Assembly: GCA_021780015.1 (NCBI GenBank)
Contig: JAJXZN010000026.1
Location: 1-9,982, forward strand
DNA length: 9,982 bases
Direction of reading: 5' to 3'
Source: Pseudomonadota bacterium
Lineage (GTDB): Bacteria > Pseudomonadota > Alphaproteobacteria > Rhizobiales > Beijerinckiaceae
This document shows positions 1-6,402 of the stretch, piece after piece (position 1 is the first letter of the stretch; every line of letters begins with the position of its first letter). Position numbers and translations under genes: made by a program. The notes below the pieces were generated by a model. That model ran no database searches and was not told the DNA's origin. It saw only the letters and a list, made by a program, of their open reading frames with translations.

Positions 1-2
1 GA

Positions 3-107
3 GCGGCCAACAAGCGCGATGGACTCACAGGGCTTGATTTCAAAACTGATACCGCTCAGAGCGAGCTCTTCATGGCGGCGATACCTGTGACAGAGGTCGC
101 GCACTGA
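3..107 (+). CDS. C-terminal tail of an unidentified protein (partial, cut by window start)
   Basis: The third plus-strand frame is open from the window edge to TGA at 105-107, giving 34 residues that end in AAIPVTEVAH. The composition looks like the soluble end of an enzyme and the other two plus frames close early, but 34 residues are too few to name a family. It points toward the minus-strand flavoprotein gene, so the two would be convergent with about 83 bp between their stops. I do not recognise it; it may be chance. Confidence 0.35.
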   Translation, partial: AANKRDGLTGLDFKTDTAQSELFMAAIPVTEVAH

Positions 108-190
108 GATGTGCGCGCCAATGTTTCGCCTCTTCGTTCCGTTTCGAGTCGTCACTTCGATCTTTCCTCGCCCGCGGCGCACGCCTCTGC

Positions 191-1327
191 TTAGTCAGTT
201 GCTAAGTCTGCAATCATCTTGCGCAATTGCTTGGTCGCCGGCGTGACGATGGCGACGAAGTAGGCTTCGCGAAGCCGTCGTTGCGCGGCGGCGGTCGCAA
301 CATAGCCACGCGCGCCGCAATGCAGCATGGCACCGTGCGCCGCCTTCATAGAGGCTTCGCCTGCAGACAGACGCGCGCGCAGTACCGCCCGCCAGTACTC
401 AAGGTCTTCTTCAAATGGAGTCGCGGCGAGCGCGGCGGCTTGCGACTGGATGTGGTCCAGCTGCTCAGCCAACTCCTCGGGCTGCTCGTCGAGGAATTTG
501 TTGACATGACCGAGCGCTGGGCGCGTCTGCTCCATCAAACGGATGCAATCGCGGGCAAGACCGAAGGCCATACCACTCTGCAACAGAATAAAACCGGCAC
601 GAATCTTCTTGAGATAATCGTCGATCGGATCGGCCAGAATCCAGGCACGAGGTACGAAAACATCACGCATCTGAACAACGAATGTTCCTGTGCCGTCGAG
701 CGCCGCGAACTTGGCTGTCTCAACCAGCGACAATCCTGGCGCCGCGCAGGGCACAATAGCCATCACATTTCGCGTAACCCCTCCGGGCGAGGTCACTTCG
801 AAGACGGCGCCGAAATAATGTGCGGTTCCAAGATTTGAGACGTAGGGAAGGACGCCCTTGACGATATAGCCGCCGGGGGCCTCAGCCCCTTTAAGGCGCA
901 TCGGCTCTATGTCGCAGAAGGCCTTCATCGGATTTGAAAGGCCGGTCCCGCCAAGGACGTCACCTTGCGCGATCCGAAATCCCACATCCCGTTTCAACTC
1001 TTCGTTGTCGGACGCGAAAATGTACCAGGCGAGCGCATCCTGGCACCACATGCAAAAGGCCGACGAAACGCAGTGCTCGGCGACGGCAGACATCGCGTCG
1101 ACCGCGGCATTGAGATCAATGATTGTGCTGTACCCCGGAAGGTGCTGTGAATAGGCGCCGAGCTGGCCAAGCTCGCGCAGCACACCCTCAGGGTAGTAAC
1201 CCTCGCCGTCGATCTTCCGCACAAGCTTCGGCAATTCTCGATCTGCGAATGCGCGAACGGATTCAAGAGCGCCGATGCCTGCTCTTGTCGGCCCTTCATT
1301 CGCCAATTGTGTCCGCGCATTCATCAT
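191..1327 (-). CDS. Acyl-CoA dehydrogenase-fold flavoprotein lacking the usual catalytic Glu
   Basis: This 378-residue protein has the length and layout of the acyl-CoA dehydrogenase superfamily: a helical N-terminal domain (about 20-120), a middle beta domain with GGTGLSNP (126-133) and GYIVKGVLPYVSN (153-165), and a C-terminal helical bundle ending in a GARGY...RRLRE...KQLRKMIA region (338-373). It should bind FAD. Aligned by eye with medium-chain acyl-CoA dehydrogenase, the catalytic Glu position holds Thr345, and the alternative helix-G base position appears to hold Pro270. The usual T-E-P flavin motif is also altered. It may therefore be a monooxygenase-like relative (DszC/SfnB type) rather than a true beta-oxidation enzyme; substrate unknown. 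The ATG at 1327 follows GGGGAG at good spacing (a second ATG is adjacent). It starts 27 bp after the OsmC gene on the same strand, so the two are almost surely co-transcribed. Family certain, function open. Confidence 0.88.
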   Translation of the reverse strand: MMNARTQLANEGPTRAGIGALESVRAFADRELPKLVRKIDGEGYYPEGVLRELGQLGAYSQHLPGYSTIIDLNAAVDAMSAVAEHCVSSAFCMWCQDALAWYIFASDNEELKRDVGFRIAQGDVLGGTGLSNPMKAFCDIEPMRLKGAEAPGGYIVKGVLPYVSNLGTAHYFGAVFEVTSPGGVTRNVMAIVPCAAPGLSLVETAKFAALDGTGTFVVQMRDVFVPRAWILADPIDDYLKKIRAGFILLQSGMAFGLARDCIRLMEQTRPALGHVNKFLDEQPEELAEQLDHIQSQAAALAATPFEEDLEYWRAVLRARLSAGEASMKAAHGAMLHCGARGYVATAAAQRRLREAYFVAIVTPATKQLRKMIADLATD

Positions 1328-1354
1328 GGCTTCTCCCCGGGATTTGGATTGCGG

Positions 1355-1933
1355 TCAGGCCAAGGAGACTTCGAGGTTGACCGGACGCGAGAAGGTGTTC
1401 GCAACCGGTGACCACAGGCGCGCGTGGGCGACGAGAGCCTCAAGCTCCGTGCGCGGACGATCCGCTTCGAAGGTCACTTTGGCCCGCACGTCCGTGAAGC
1501 CGACCGGCTTCTCCGACACGTCGCCCGTGCCCCAGACGGCGGTGATGTTGAGATCACCTTCAAGCTCGATTTCGAGCGTGAAGACGTTGATGCCGCGAGC
1601 CACGGCGTTGGCGTGAATGCCTACCGCGAGGCAGGAGCCAAGCGCCGCCAGAGAAGCTTCTGAGGGATTCGGCGCCGTGTCGTCGCCAAGAAGCCCCGGC
1701 GGCTCGTCGACCACGTAGGCCGGCAAGTTGCGCACGAAGTTGAGATGCCGAAACCGGCCTTCCGCGACTGTCTTGCATTTCAGCGTCTTGATCGCGGCTG
1801 GGTTCGCTCTTCCTTGCGCGATAAGCTGCTCGAGACCGTTTTTATCGATCGGTTCGAGACATGACGTTGAGGCGGGCGCCTCGTCGGGTGCAAGGCACCC
1901 TGTGAGAGCGGTTGAAACAACGGCTTTGTTCAT
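1355..1933 (-). CDS. OsmC-family protein with a single conserved cysteine
   Basis: This 192-residue OsmC/Ohr-fold protein belongs to the family of cytoplasmic thiol peroxidases that reduce organic hydroperoxides with a pair of cysteines. The first is present as Cys101 in the helix motif SLAALGSCLAVG. The second, normally in a C-P-V stretch near the end, is replaced by Ser175 in WSPVANTF. Either it acts with one cysteine or another thiol, or it is not a peroxidase. The N-terminal ~60 residues are longer than the minimal OsmC domain and carry extra cysteines (13, 25, 53). The ATG at 1933 is preceded by GAGAGGA. It is first in a two-gene unit with the acyl-CoA dehydrogenase-like gene and divergent from a TetR regulator. 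Such pairings suggest a stress- or substrate-induced detoxification or catabolic unit, which is inference. Confidence 0.9.
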   Translation of the reverse strand: MNKAVVSTALTGCLAPDEAPASTSCLEPIDKNGLEQLIAQGRANPAAIKTLKCKTVAEGRFRHLNFVRNLPAYVVDEPPGLLGDDTAPNPSEASLAALGSCLAVGIHANAVARGINVFTLEIELEGDLNITAVWGTGDVSEKPVGFTDVRAKVTFEADRPRTELEALVAHARLWSPVANTFSRPVNLEVSLA

Positions 1934-1956
1934 GGATCCTCTCTAGACGGATGACT

Positions 1957-1972
1957 ACAGACCGTTCTGTCT
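1957..1972. promoter_or_regulatory. Candidate TetR operator palindrome
   Basis: ACAGACCGTTCTGTCT contains two overlapping dyads: ACAGA-N4-TCTGT with perfect 5-bp arms, and AGACCG-TT-CTGTCT, one mismatch away from AGACCG-N2-CGGTCT, a type of site I associate with several TetR regulators such as NemR. It sits just downstream of the predicted start of the osmC-like operon, where a repressor would block transcription. A weaker ACCG-T-CGGT dyad lies at 2178-2186 next to the tetR promoter and could serve autoregulation. Confidence 0.45.
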
Positions 1973-1997
1973 TCTGCATGCCGCGTGCCAACTAATT

Positions 1998-2026
1998 TAT
2001 ATTATTTCTACAATTTGTATGGTCAA
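1998..2026 (-). promoter_or_regulatory. Candidate sigma-70 promoter for the osmC-like operon
   Basis: Reading the minus strand, TTGACC (2026-2021) is followed after 17 bp by AATATA (2003-1998); one-base shifts give TAATAT or ATATAA. It lies in the most AT-rich stretch of the intergenic region. Expected transcription start is near 1991, giving a leader of about 58 nt that contains the palindrome at 1957-1972 and the ribosome site of the OsmC gene. Confidence 0.5.
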
Positions 2027-2191
2027 TAAGAAACTACGAGAGTTTACAGATGCTTAGTCGGACCATCCGCACAATTAAGGTATTTACGGGCGCGAAAATG
2101 CAGGCCTAGTGGAGGTGCCCGCTCGGCGAGCTTTCGTGGCCCGTTTTATGTGCATCGCACAATCTTAAGGCAACAGAACCGTCGGTAGGAT

Positions 2192-2220
2192 GAGTTGCCA
2201 CGATTCATTTTTTGAAGTTC
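2192..2220 (+). promoter_or_regulatory. Candidate promoter of the tetR gene
   Basis: TTGCCA (2192-2197), a 17-bp spacer and TTCAAT (2215-2220) form a plausible sigma-70 promoter. The predicted start, about 2227, is only a few bases before the ATG at 2231. No clear Shine-Dalgarno sequence precedes that ATG, so the message may have almost no leader. Confidence 0.4.
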
Positions 2221-2230
2221 AATATGTGTA

Positions 2231-2851
2231 ATGACCACTGACACTTTAGACCGAGTAGCGAAAACCGAGACGCTTCCACCGCGAGAGCGGCTGCTGCAGA
2301 GTGCACGCAAGCTCTTTTGCCGTTACGGCGTGAACTCTGTAGGCGTCGATAGCATTATTGATAGTGCGGGCACGGCGAAGACCACGCTCTACAAGCTTTT
2401 CGGATCGAAAGAAGGCCTCGTCGAAGCGGTTCTCGATCGAGAAGGCCAGGAGTGGCGCGACTGGTTCCTTGGTGAAATCGACGGACCTGGCGGCAGTGCC
2501 CTTGCCCGCCTCGAACGATTGGGTCCGTCGCTAAAGAGATGGTTTCAGAGGGCGGACTTTTTCGGTTGCCCCTTCATCAACGCCGTGGCGGAATCCGATA
2601 AAGCTAACGATCAGATGCGACGGCTCGCCATCGCTCACAAGACTATCGTTTCCAATCGCATTATAAGCCTTTGCGCGGAAGCAGACATTTCCGACCCGGA
2701 ACAAACCGCTCATACGCTTGGCCTCATTATGGATGGTGCCATTGTGATGGCACTGATAACGCGCAAGGCTTCAGCCGCCGACCTTGCAGCGGTTGCCTGC
2801 CAAGCCCTGATAGAAAGTCGACTGAAAGTCGCTCTGCCTATCGAAGCCTGA
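2231..2851 (+). CDS. TetR/AcrR-family transcriptional regulator
   Basis: This 206-residue protein has a typical TetR N-terminal DNA-binding domain: RERLLQSARKLFCRYG (18-33), then a helix-turn-helix at about 39-58 ending in TTLYKLFGSKEGL. The C-terminal ligand domain carries FGCPFINAVAE (111-121), a motif I associate with a TetR subgroup having an F-x-G-C-x-F-x-N-A core. It probably represses the divergent OsmC/flavoprotein operon and itself through the shared 297-bp intergenic region; this is inferred from the arrangement and the palindrome at 1957-1972. Cys30 and Cys113 could allow sensing of electrophiles or oxidants as in NemR, but that is speculation. The ATG at 2231 gives a normal N-terminal extension. 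The ligand is unknown. Confidence 0.93.
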   Translation: MTTDTLDRVAKTETLPPRERLLQSARKLFCRYGVNSVGVDSIIDSAGTAKTTLYKLFGSKEGLVEAVLDREGQEWRDWFLGEIDGPGGSALARLERLGPSLKRWFQRADFFGCPFINAVAESDKANDQMRRLAIAHKTIVSNRIISLCAEADISDPEQTAHTLGLIMDGAIVMALITRKASAADLAAVACQALIESRLKVALPIEA

Positions 2852-3097
2852 TCGCCTTCATCACCGCACAAGCTCTTTAACGGCACGACGCTGTTGGAAC
2901 CCGGCTGATTTTACAGCTAATGCGAGCCGTCACGAATTCTACGCTCACGGCATTCGTGTGCTCGCTTGTTGAGGCGGACTATCCTCTTGCGCCTGCCGCC
3001 AAGTTAGCCGCATAGCACCTGGGCAACAAGCAAAGCGTCAATTGATCGCCCGACTCAACGCGGCATACGGCGGAGCCGTTTAATTGGTCACGCATGA
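2852..3097. other. Intergenic stretch with no supported gene
   Basis: No frame is convincing here. A short open frame ends at a TAA near 3083 with RQLIARLNAAYGGAV, which may be the decayed end of a gene, but nothing upstream supports it. The only structure seen is the inverted repeat at 2931-2958. Confidence 0.4.
2931..2958. repeat. Inverted repeat (7-bp perfect arms) downstream of tetR
   Basis: CACGAAT (2931-2937) and ATTCGTG (2952-2958) can form a stem with a 14-nt loop, 80 bp after the tetR stop. No T-run follows, so it is not a classical terminator; it could aid Rho-dependent ending or be chance. Confidence 0.25.
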
Positions 3098-3361
3098 AGC
3101 CTCTCCTGTAGATTCGTCGATATAATTGCGAGCATCGAGCGAAGATCATGCCTGATAAAAGAAAACGTCCCGCCGCTCGCCGACTACCTCCGGAAATTCC
3201 CGGGCGGCAACCTCGAGCGCAATCCGTCGCCTTCGAGGGATGTATTTGACTTAGATTCGGAGCGAGAATTTCGTGAGCAGCTCGGTGGTGCCCGCAGGAT
3301 CATGATGAAACACCGGAACGTGCTCCGGGCACTCGCGAAGGCGGGAGACGAAAATGCCTGA
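3098..3361 (+). pseudogene. Gene remnant or ORF without a normal start codon
   Basis: The frame is open from 3098 to TGA at 3359-3361. Its later part (roughly from 3155) reads like a real soluble protein, rich in charged residues, for example SREFREQLGG-type helix composition and a tail ending LRALAKAGDENA. There is no ATG, GTG or TTG in frame before an ATG pair at 3300-3305, which would leave only 19 residues. This suggests a 5'-truncated gene, or use of CTG (3152) or ATT (3125). The stop overlaps the ATG of the next gene, as in a translationally coupled pair. Family not recognised. Confidence 0.35.
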
Positions 3362-3605
3362 CCTTGAGCTTTCTCACCGAGGCCGATCTTTAGCTAAGAT
3401 CGAAAAGACTCGGGAGTCAGGATCACTAGCTGACGATGCCTACCCACCGACCATTGCGACTAAGAAGTGCCGCGCAAAGATCGTTGGAAGGCCGAGGGGC
3501 CGTGCACCACATAACCTGCCGCGCGAAATCACGCCGCAAAGGGTTCAAGAAGTTTTCCGGCGAAATGAAAAATTTCTGAAACGACGTGAGGAAATGTCGA
3601 GGTAG
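3354..3605 (+). CDS. Small basic hypothetical protein
   Basis: This 83-residue protein is not recognised. It is strongly basic, with a central KIVGRPRGRAPHNLP stretch and a charged C-terminal helix (about 58-83, EITPQRVQEVF then RRNEKFLKRREEM). That looks like a small nucleic-acid-associated or accessory protein, but no family can be named. The ATG follows GGGAGA at proper spacing and overlaps the stop of the upstream remnant by 8 bp, so the two may once have been translationally coupled. No signal peptide or membrane segment is visible. It lies in lower-GC sequence beside the tRNA-Glu 3' end and may be part of imported DNA. The reading frame could still be fortuitous. Confidence 0.45.
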   Translation: MPDLELSHRGRSLAKIEKTRESGSLADDAYPPTIATKKCRAKIVGRPRGRAPHNLPREITPQRVQEVFRRNEKFLKRREEMSR

Positions 3606-3794
3606 CCAGCGTCAGCTGCTTTTTCTCACCGGCTCAAACGAGGCTTGTGCCGAATTTCGGGCGGCCAATTGGTACGACACCGCCATTCATTATTATTCGC
3701 GTGCGCGCGGCGTCGTTCTTGAACATCTTTTCCGTATAATTTCCGCACGCGGCGGCGGTTGCGTTTTGATCTAATCCTAAGCGATTGATTTAAT

Positions 3795-3870
3795 TGGCGC
3801 GCCCAAGGGGAATCGAACCCCTGTTTTTGCCGTGAAAGGGCAACGTCCTGGACCGCTAGACGATGGGCGC
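3795..3870 (-). tRNA. tRNA-Glu (anticodon UUC)
   Basis: On the minus strand a 76-nt cloverleaf can be drawn completely: acceptor GCGCCCA (3870-3864) pairs with TGGGCGC (3805-3799), discriminator G and encoded CCA (3797-3795); anticodon stem TTGCC/GGCAA around loop CTTTCAC, giving anticodon TTC; T arm AGGGG-TTCGATT-CCCCT. It aligns base for base in length with E. coli tRNA-Glu. It reads GAA/GAG codons and, in alphaproteobacteria, also feeds tetrapyrrole synthesis only where the C5 route exists. It lies 79 bp after recJ on the same strand, with its own promoter. Its 3' end faces the lower-GC accessory region. Confidence 0.97.
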
Positions 3871-3895
3871 GTGGGCTGATGCGGGGACGCGGCGA

Positions 3896-3924
3896 GGTAT
3901 AGAGAGCATGGCCGGTCATGGCAA
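3896..3924 (-). promoter_or_regulatory. Promoter of the tRNA-Glu gene
   Basis: On the minus strand TTGCCA (3924-3919), a 17-bp spacer and TATACC (3901-3896) form a good sigma-70 promoter. The predicted start near 3889 gives a leader of about 19 nt before the mature tRNA 5' end, typical for a stable-RNA gene. It lies entirely between recJ and the tRNA. Confidence 0.6.
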
Positions 3925-3944
3925 GCCGCGTAGACGGCGCCGCA

Positions 3945-3958
3945 GCGGGTTATCCCGC
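3945..3958. repeat. Hairpin with the recJ stop codon in its loop
   Basis: GCGGG (3945-3949), TTAT, CCCGC (3954-3958) is a perfect 5-bp GC stem. On the recJ strand the tetraloop ATAA contains the TAA stop. No U-run follows, so it is not an intrinsic terminator by itself; it may protect the 3' end or pause ribosomes or polymerase. Confidence 0.4.
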
Positions 3959-5773
3959 CGCACCGCCCGGCTCGGCCGGCGCGAGGTCGATGAGCCGCAC
4001 TTCGATCCGCTCGCGGCCGTTCCAGCGGTTGCAGACAAGCTGTCCGGCAAGATGCACCGCCTGCCCCCGGGCGTCTGAGAGAGCCAGGCCGAGCGGCTCC
4101 TGCGCGGCGCGGAAGAGAATTCCTTCGAGGCCGGCGCCATCGGCCGCCTTGGCCCGCCAGCGCAGATGGCCCTCGCCGAGAGGCATGACATCGACGAGCC
4201 GGTGCGCCGGAAAGGCAAAGACGGGCTCCGGATTGCCGGCCCCGAAGGGGCCGGCCTTTTCCAGCGCGGCATAGAGTTCGAGCCCCGCGCCGGCGGCGCT
4301 GAGCGAGGCATCGACCAGCAAAGCCTCCGACGCCAAGGCCGCGGCCACCGCCTGGTCCAGTTCGGCTTCGACATAGGCCGCGAAGGCGCCGAGTTGGCTG
4401 CGTTCGAGCGTGATCCCCGCCGCCATCGCATGGCCGCCACCCTTGATCAGAAGACCGGCCTCGACCGCCTGGCGGACGACCCGGCCGAGATCGATGCCGG
4501 GCATCGAGCGGCCGGAGCCGGTGCCGGCCTCGCCTTGGAAAGCGATGGCAAAAGCCGGACGGCGAAACCGCTCCTTGAGCCGCGCCGCAACGAGGCCGAC
4601 GACGCCCGGATGCCAGCCGTCGCCGGCAACGACGATCGCGGCACCCACGCCGGCGCGCTCGGCCGCAGCCTCCGCCTCGGCGACGGCGATTTCGAGCGTC
4701 GCCGCCTCGACGGTCTGGCGCTCACGGTTGAGGCGGTTCAGATCCTCGGCGATCTGGCGTGCGGCGACCGGATCGCGGCTTGCGAGCAGTTTCGCGCCCA
4801 GCGCCGCATCGCCGATGCGCCCGCCCGCATTAATGCGCGGGCCGATGAGAAAGCCAAGGTGATGCGCTGTCGGGGGGCCGCCGGCGCCGGCGACATCGAG
4901 CAGCGCCGCCAATCCTGGCCGCCCCCGCGCGCGCATCAGCGCGAGGCCCTTGGTTACGAGAGCGCGGTTCAGCCCCGTCAAAGGCGCGACATCGGCGATT
5001 GTCGCCAGTGCGACAAGATCGAGGCCGAGGAGCAAATCGGGCTCCGGCCGCGCCGCGCTCCAAAAATTCGCCGCGCGCAAAAGGCGATTGGTGGCGATCA
5101 GAGCCAGGAAAACGACGCCTGCGGCGCAAAGCTGACCGAGGCCGGACAGATCGTCTTGCCGGTTCGGATTGACGACGAGCGCTGGCGGCAGACGTTCGGG
5201 CGCCTGGTGATGGTCGAGCACGATCACATCGAGGCCGAGCCGGCGCGCCTCGGCGAGCGGCGCATGGCTTGTCGTGCCGCAATCGACGCAGACGAGCAGC
5301 GTCGCGCCCGCCTCGGCCAAGGCGGTGATGGCTTGCACATTGGGGCCATAGCCCTCGAAGATGCGATCCGGAATATGGATCCGATGCGATGTGCCCGCGG
5401 CGGTGAGAAAATCGCCGATGAGGGCCGCCGAGGCAGCGCCATCGACATCATAATCGCCGAAAATGGCGACGGTCTCCCCGGCTCTGATCGCCGCCGCCAA
5501 CCGCGCTGCGGCCGCGTCCATGTCGGCAAGGCAGGACGGGTCCGGCAGCAGCCGGCGCAAAGTGGGATCAAGATAGGCTGTCGCCTCGTCGAGCCCAACG
5601 CCCCGCCCGGCGAGCACCCGCGCCAGGAGATCGGACAGGCCGTGAGCCTGAGAGATGGCGAGCGCGCGCGCCTGGCCCGCCGCATCGAGCCGTGCGCGCC
5701 ACGGGCGGCCGAGCGCAGAACGCAAAACGCCGAGGAAAGGCTTATTCGGTGCAAAAGGCAGAGGTTGGCTCAC
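3950..5773 (-). CDS. recJ: Single-stranded-DNA-specific exonuclease RecJ
   Basis: RecJ digests single-stranded DNA 5' to 3' in recombinational (RecFOR) repair, mismatch repair and base-excision repair in the cytoplasm. The 607-residue length is normal. The DHH phosphoesterase motifs are present in order: GDYDVDG (106-112), VDCGT (163-167), DHH (187-189) with NPNR (202-205), and Asp261 in TIADVAPL. The linker GPRINAGGRIGD (311-322) and the DHHA1 domain follow, with GDGWHPGVVG (384-393), GSGRS (419-423) and KGGGHAMAAG (444-453), then the C-terminal OB-type domain. All key residues look intact. The start is GTG at 5773; an in-frame stop lies two codons upstream, so no longer start is possible. 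There is no well-spaced ribosome site; a TTAGAT hexamer lies 6 nt before the GTG, suggesting a leaderless message. Long ORFs on the opposite strand here are coding shadows. Confidence 0.98.
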   Translation of the reverse strand: MSQPLPFAPNKPFLGVLRSALGRPWRARLDAAGQARALAISQAHGLSDLLARVLAGRGVGLDEATAYLDPTLRRLLPDPSCLADMDAAAARLAAAIRAGETVAIFGDYDVDGAASAALIGDFLTAAGTSHRIHIPDRIFEGYGPNVQAITALAEAGATLLVCVDCGTTSHAPLAEARRLGLDVIVLDHHQAPERLPPALVVNPNRQDDLSGLGQLCAAGVVFLALIATNRLLRAANFWSAARPEPDLLLGLDLVALATIADVAPLTGLNRALVTKGLALMRARGRPGLAALLDVAGAGGPPTAHHLGFLIGPRINAGGRIGDAALGAKLLASRDPVAARQIAEDLNRLNRERQTVEAATLEIAVAEAEAAAERAGVGAAIVVAGDGWHPGVVGLVAARLKERFRRPAFAIAFQGEAGTGSGRSMPGIDLGRVVRQAVEAGLLIKGGGHAMAAGITLERSQLGAFAAYVEAELDQAVAAALASEALLVDASLSAAGAGLELYAALEKAGPFGAGNPEPVFAFPAHRLVDVMPLGEGHLRWRAKAADGAGLEGILFRAAQEPLGLALSDARGQAVHLAGQLVCNRWNGRERIEVRLIDLAPAEPGGAAG

Positions 5774-6214
5774 GCCTCAATCTAACAGAGGCCTCGCGGT
5801 GAATCAGCGATTCGAAGCCGTCGTCAACAGGCGGCGAACATCATGGAGCCGGCTCCTGGCAGAGAGATTTCAAGCGTGCGAATGTGCTTCGGTGTGATGC
5901 TTGGCGAAATTTCGCGAACTCTTTCAAAGGACAAACAAAATTCTTTCACACGTGCGATTGACCGCCGTTTTGCCGCGACGGGCGCCGGCACTAAAAAATC
6001 GGACCTTTCAGCTTGGTTTTCCCGGCATTTCGTTGCACCGACGCAACAAGCGCGCCCGATCTCTCTTGGAACCGGAGAGAAGCCGTAGTTTCCGCAACGG
6101 CGCCGCGCTAGCTTAAAAAATCGCCCAGCCGAATGATCGGCAAGCCTCTGGAAAGTTTTCCGGATTTATCATTTCGCGAGACCTTTGCGCCACAGGCGCG
6201 CGGGAAAAGCATCG
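5774..6214. other. Intergenic region between divergent recJ and the murA cluster
   Basis: About 440 bp with lower GC than the flanking genes and no convincing gene; the open frames around 5843-6116 have unnatural composition. It must hold the recJ and murA-cluster promoters. Visible elements are a perfect 12-bp palindrome GCGAAATTTCGC (5904-5915), a TTGACG on the recJ strand (5827-5822) without a good partner, and GGAAA-GT-TTTCC near 6151. I could not fix a murA promoter. Confidence 0.5.
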
Positions 6215-6391
6215 ATGAACAAGGCCGATAACCAGCCACAAGCGCCACGCCCTGAAAAAGCCTCAGAGCGGGTGCGGCTTGCCGAGGCGCTGCGGGACAA
6301 TCTGCGGCGCCGCAAGGCGCAGACGCGCGCACGCGCCGCGACGGCCGAAGCGACGGTGAATTCAGGGCCGAAGCCGCCGGCGGAGGCTTGA
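6215..6391 (+). CDS. Small basic conserved-type protein upstream of murA
   Basis: A 58-residue protein beginning at ATG 6215 (an in-frame TTG at 6185 would add ten residues but looks less likely). The middle, [20 protein letters not shown] (17-36), is an amphipathic highly charged helix; the ends are Pro/Ala-rich and probably disordered. Similar short proteins with an R-x-x-x-L-R-x-N-L-x-R-R-K core occur in alphaproteobacteria, from memory; their function is unknown to me. The gene ends 11 bp before the murA ATG, and the murA ribosome site directly follows its stop, so the two are likely one operon. A GGGAAA about 8 nt ahead of the ATG is a modest ribosome site. Confidence 0.75.
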   Translation: MNKADNQPQAPRPEKASERVRLAEALRDNLRRRKAQTRARAATAEATVNSGPKPPAEA

Positions 6392-6402
6392 GAGGGGGGC
6401 TG

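Noticed and set aside
227..838. 203-codon plus-strand frame inside the acyl-CoA dehydrogenase-like gene
   Set aside because: It is antisense to a recognised family member and shows no domain.
3736..3741. Perfect TATAAT on the plus strand near the tRNA
   Set aside because: No acceptable -35 at 16-18 bp and no gene downstream on that strand.
3586..3774. 62-codon ORF starting at a GTG after the small basic gene
   Set aside because: No ribosome site, and it overlaps the end of the better-supported gene at 3354-3605.
1..3794. Second copy of the tRNA-Glu 3' end as an att site
   Set aside because: I scanned for the T-arm and acceptor sequence in both orientations and saw no second copy in the window.
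4166..5785. 539-codon open frame antisense to recJ
   Set aside because: It mirrors an intact, motif-complete recJ. Its Arg/Asp/Gly-rich composition is typical of an antisense shadow in GC-rich DNA.
5843..6116. Two overlapping small ORFs in the recJ-murA gap
   Set aside because: Composition is unlike the neighbouring genes, there is no ribosome site, and neither resembles a known protein.
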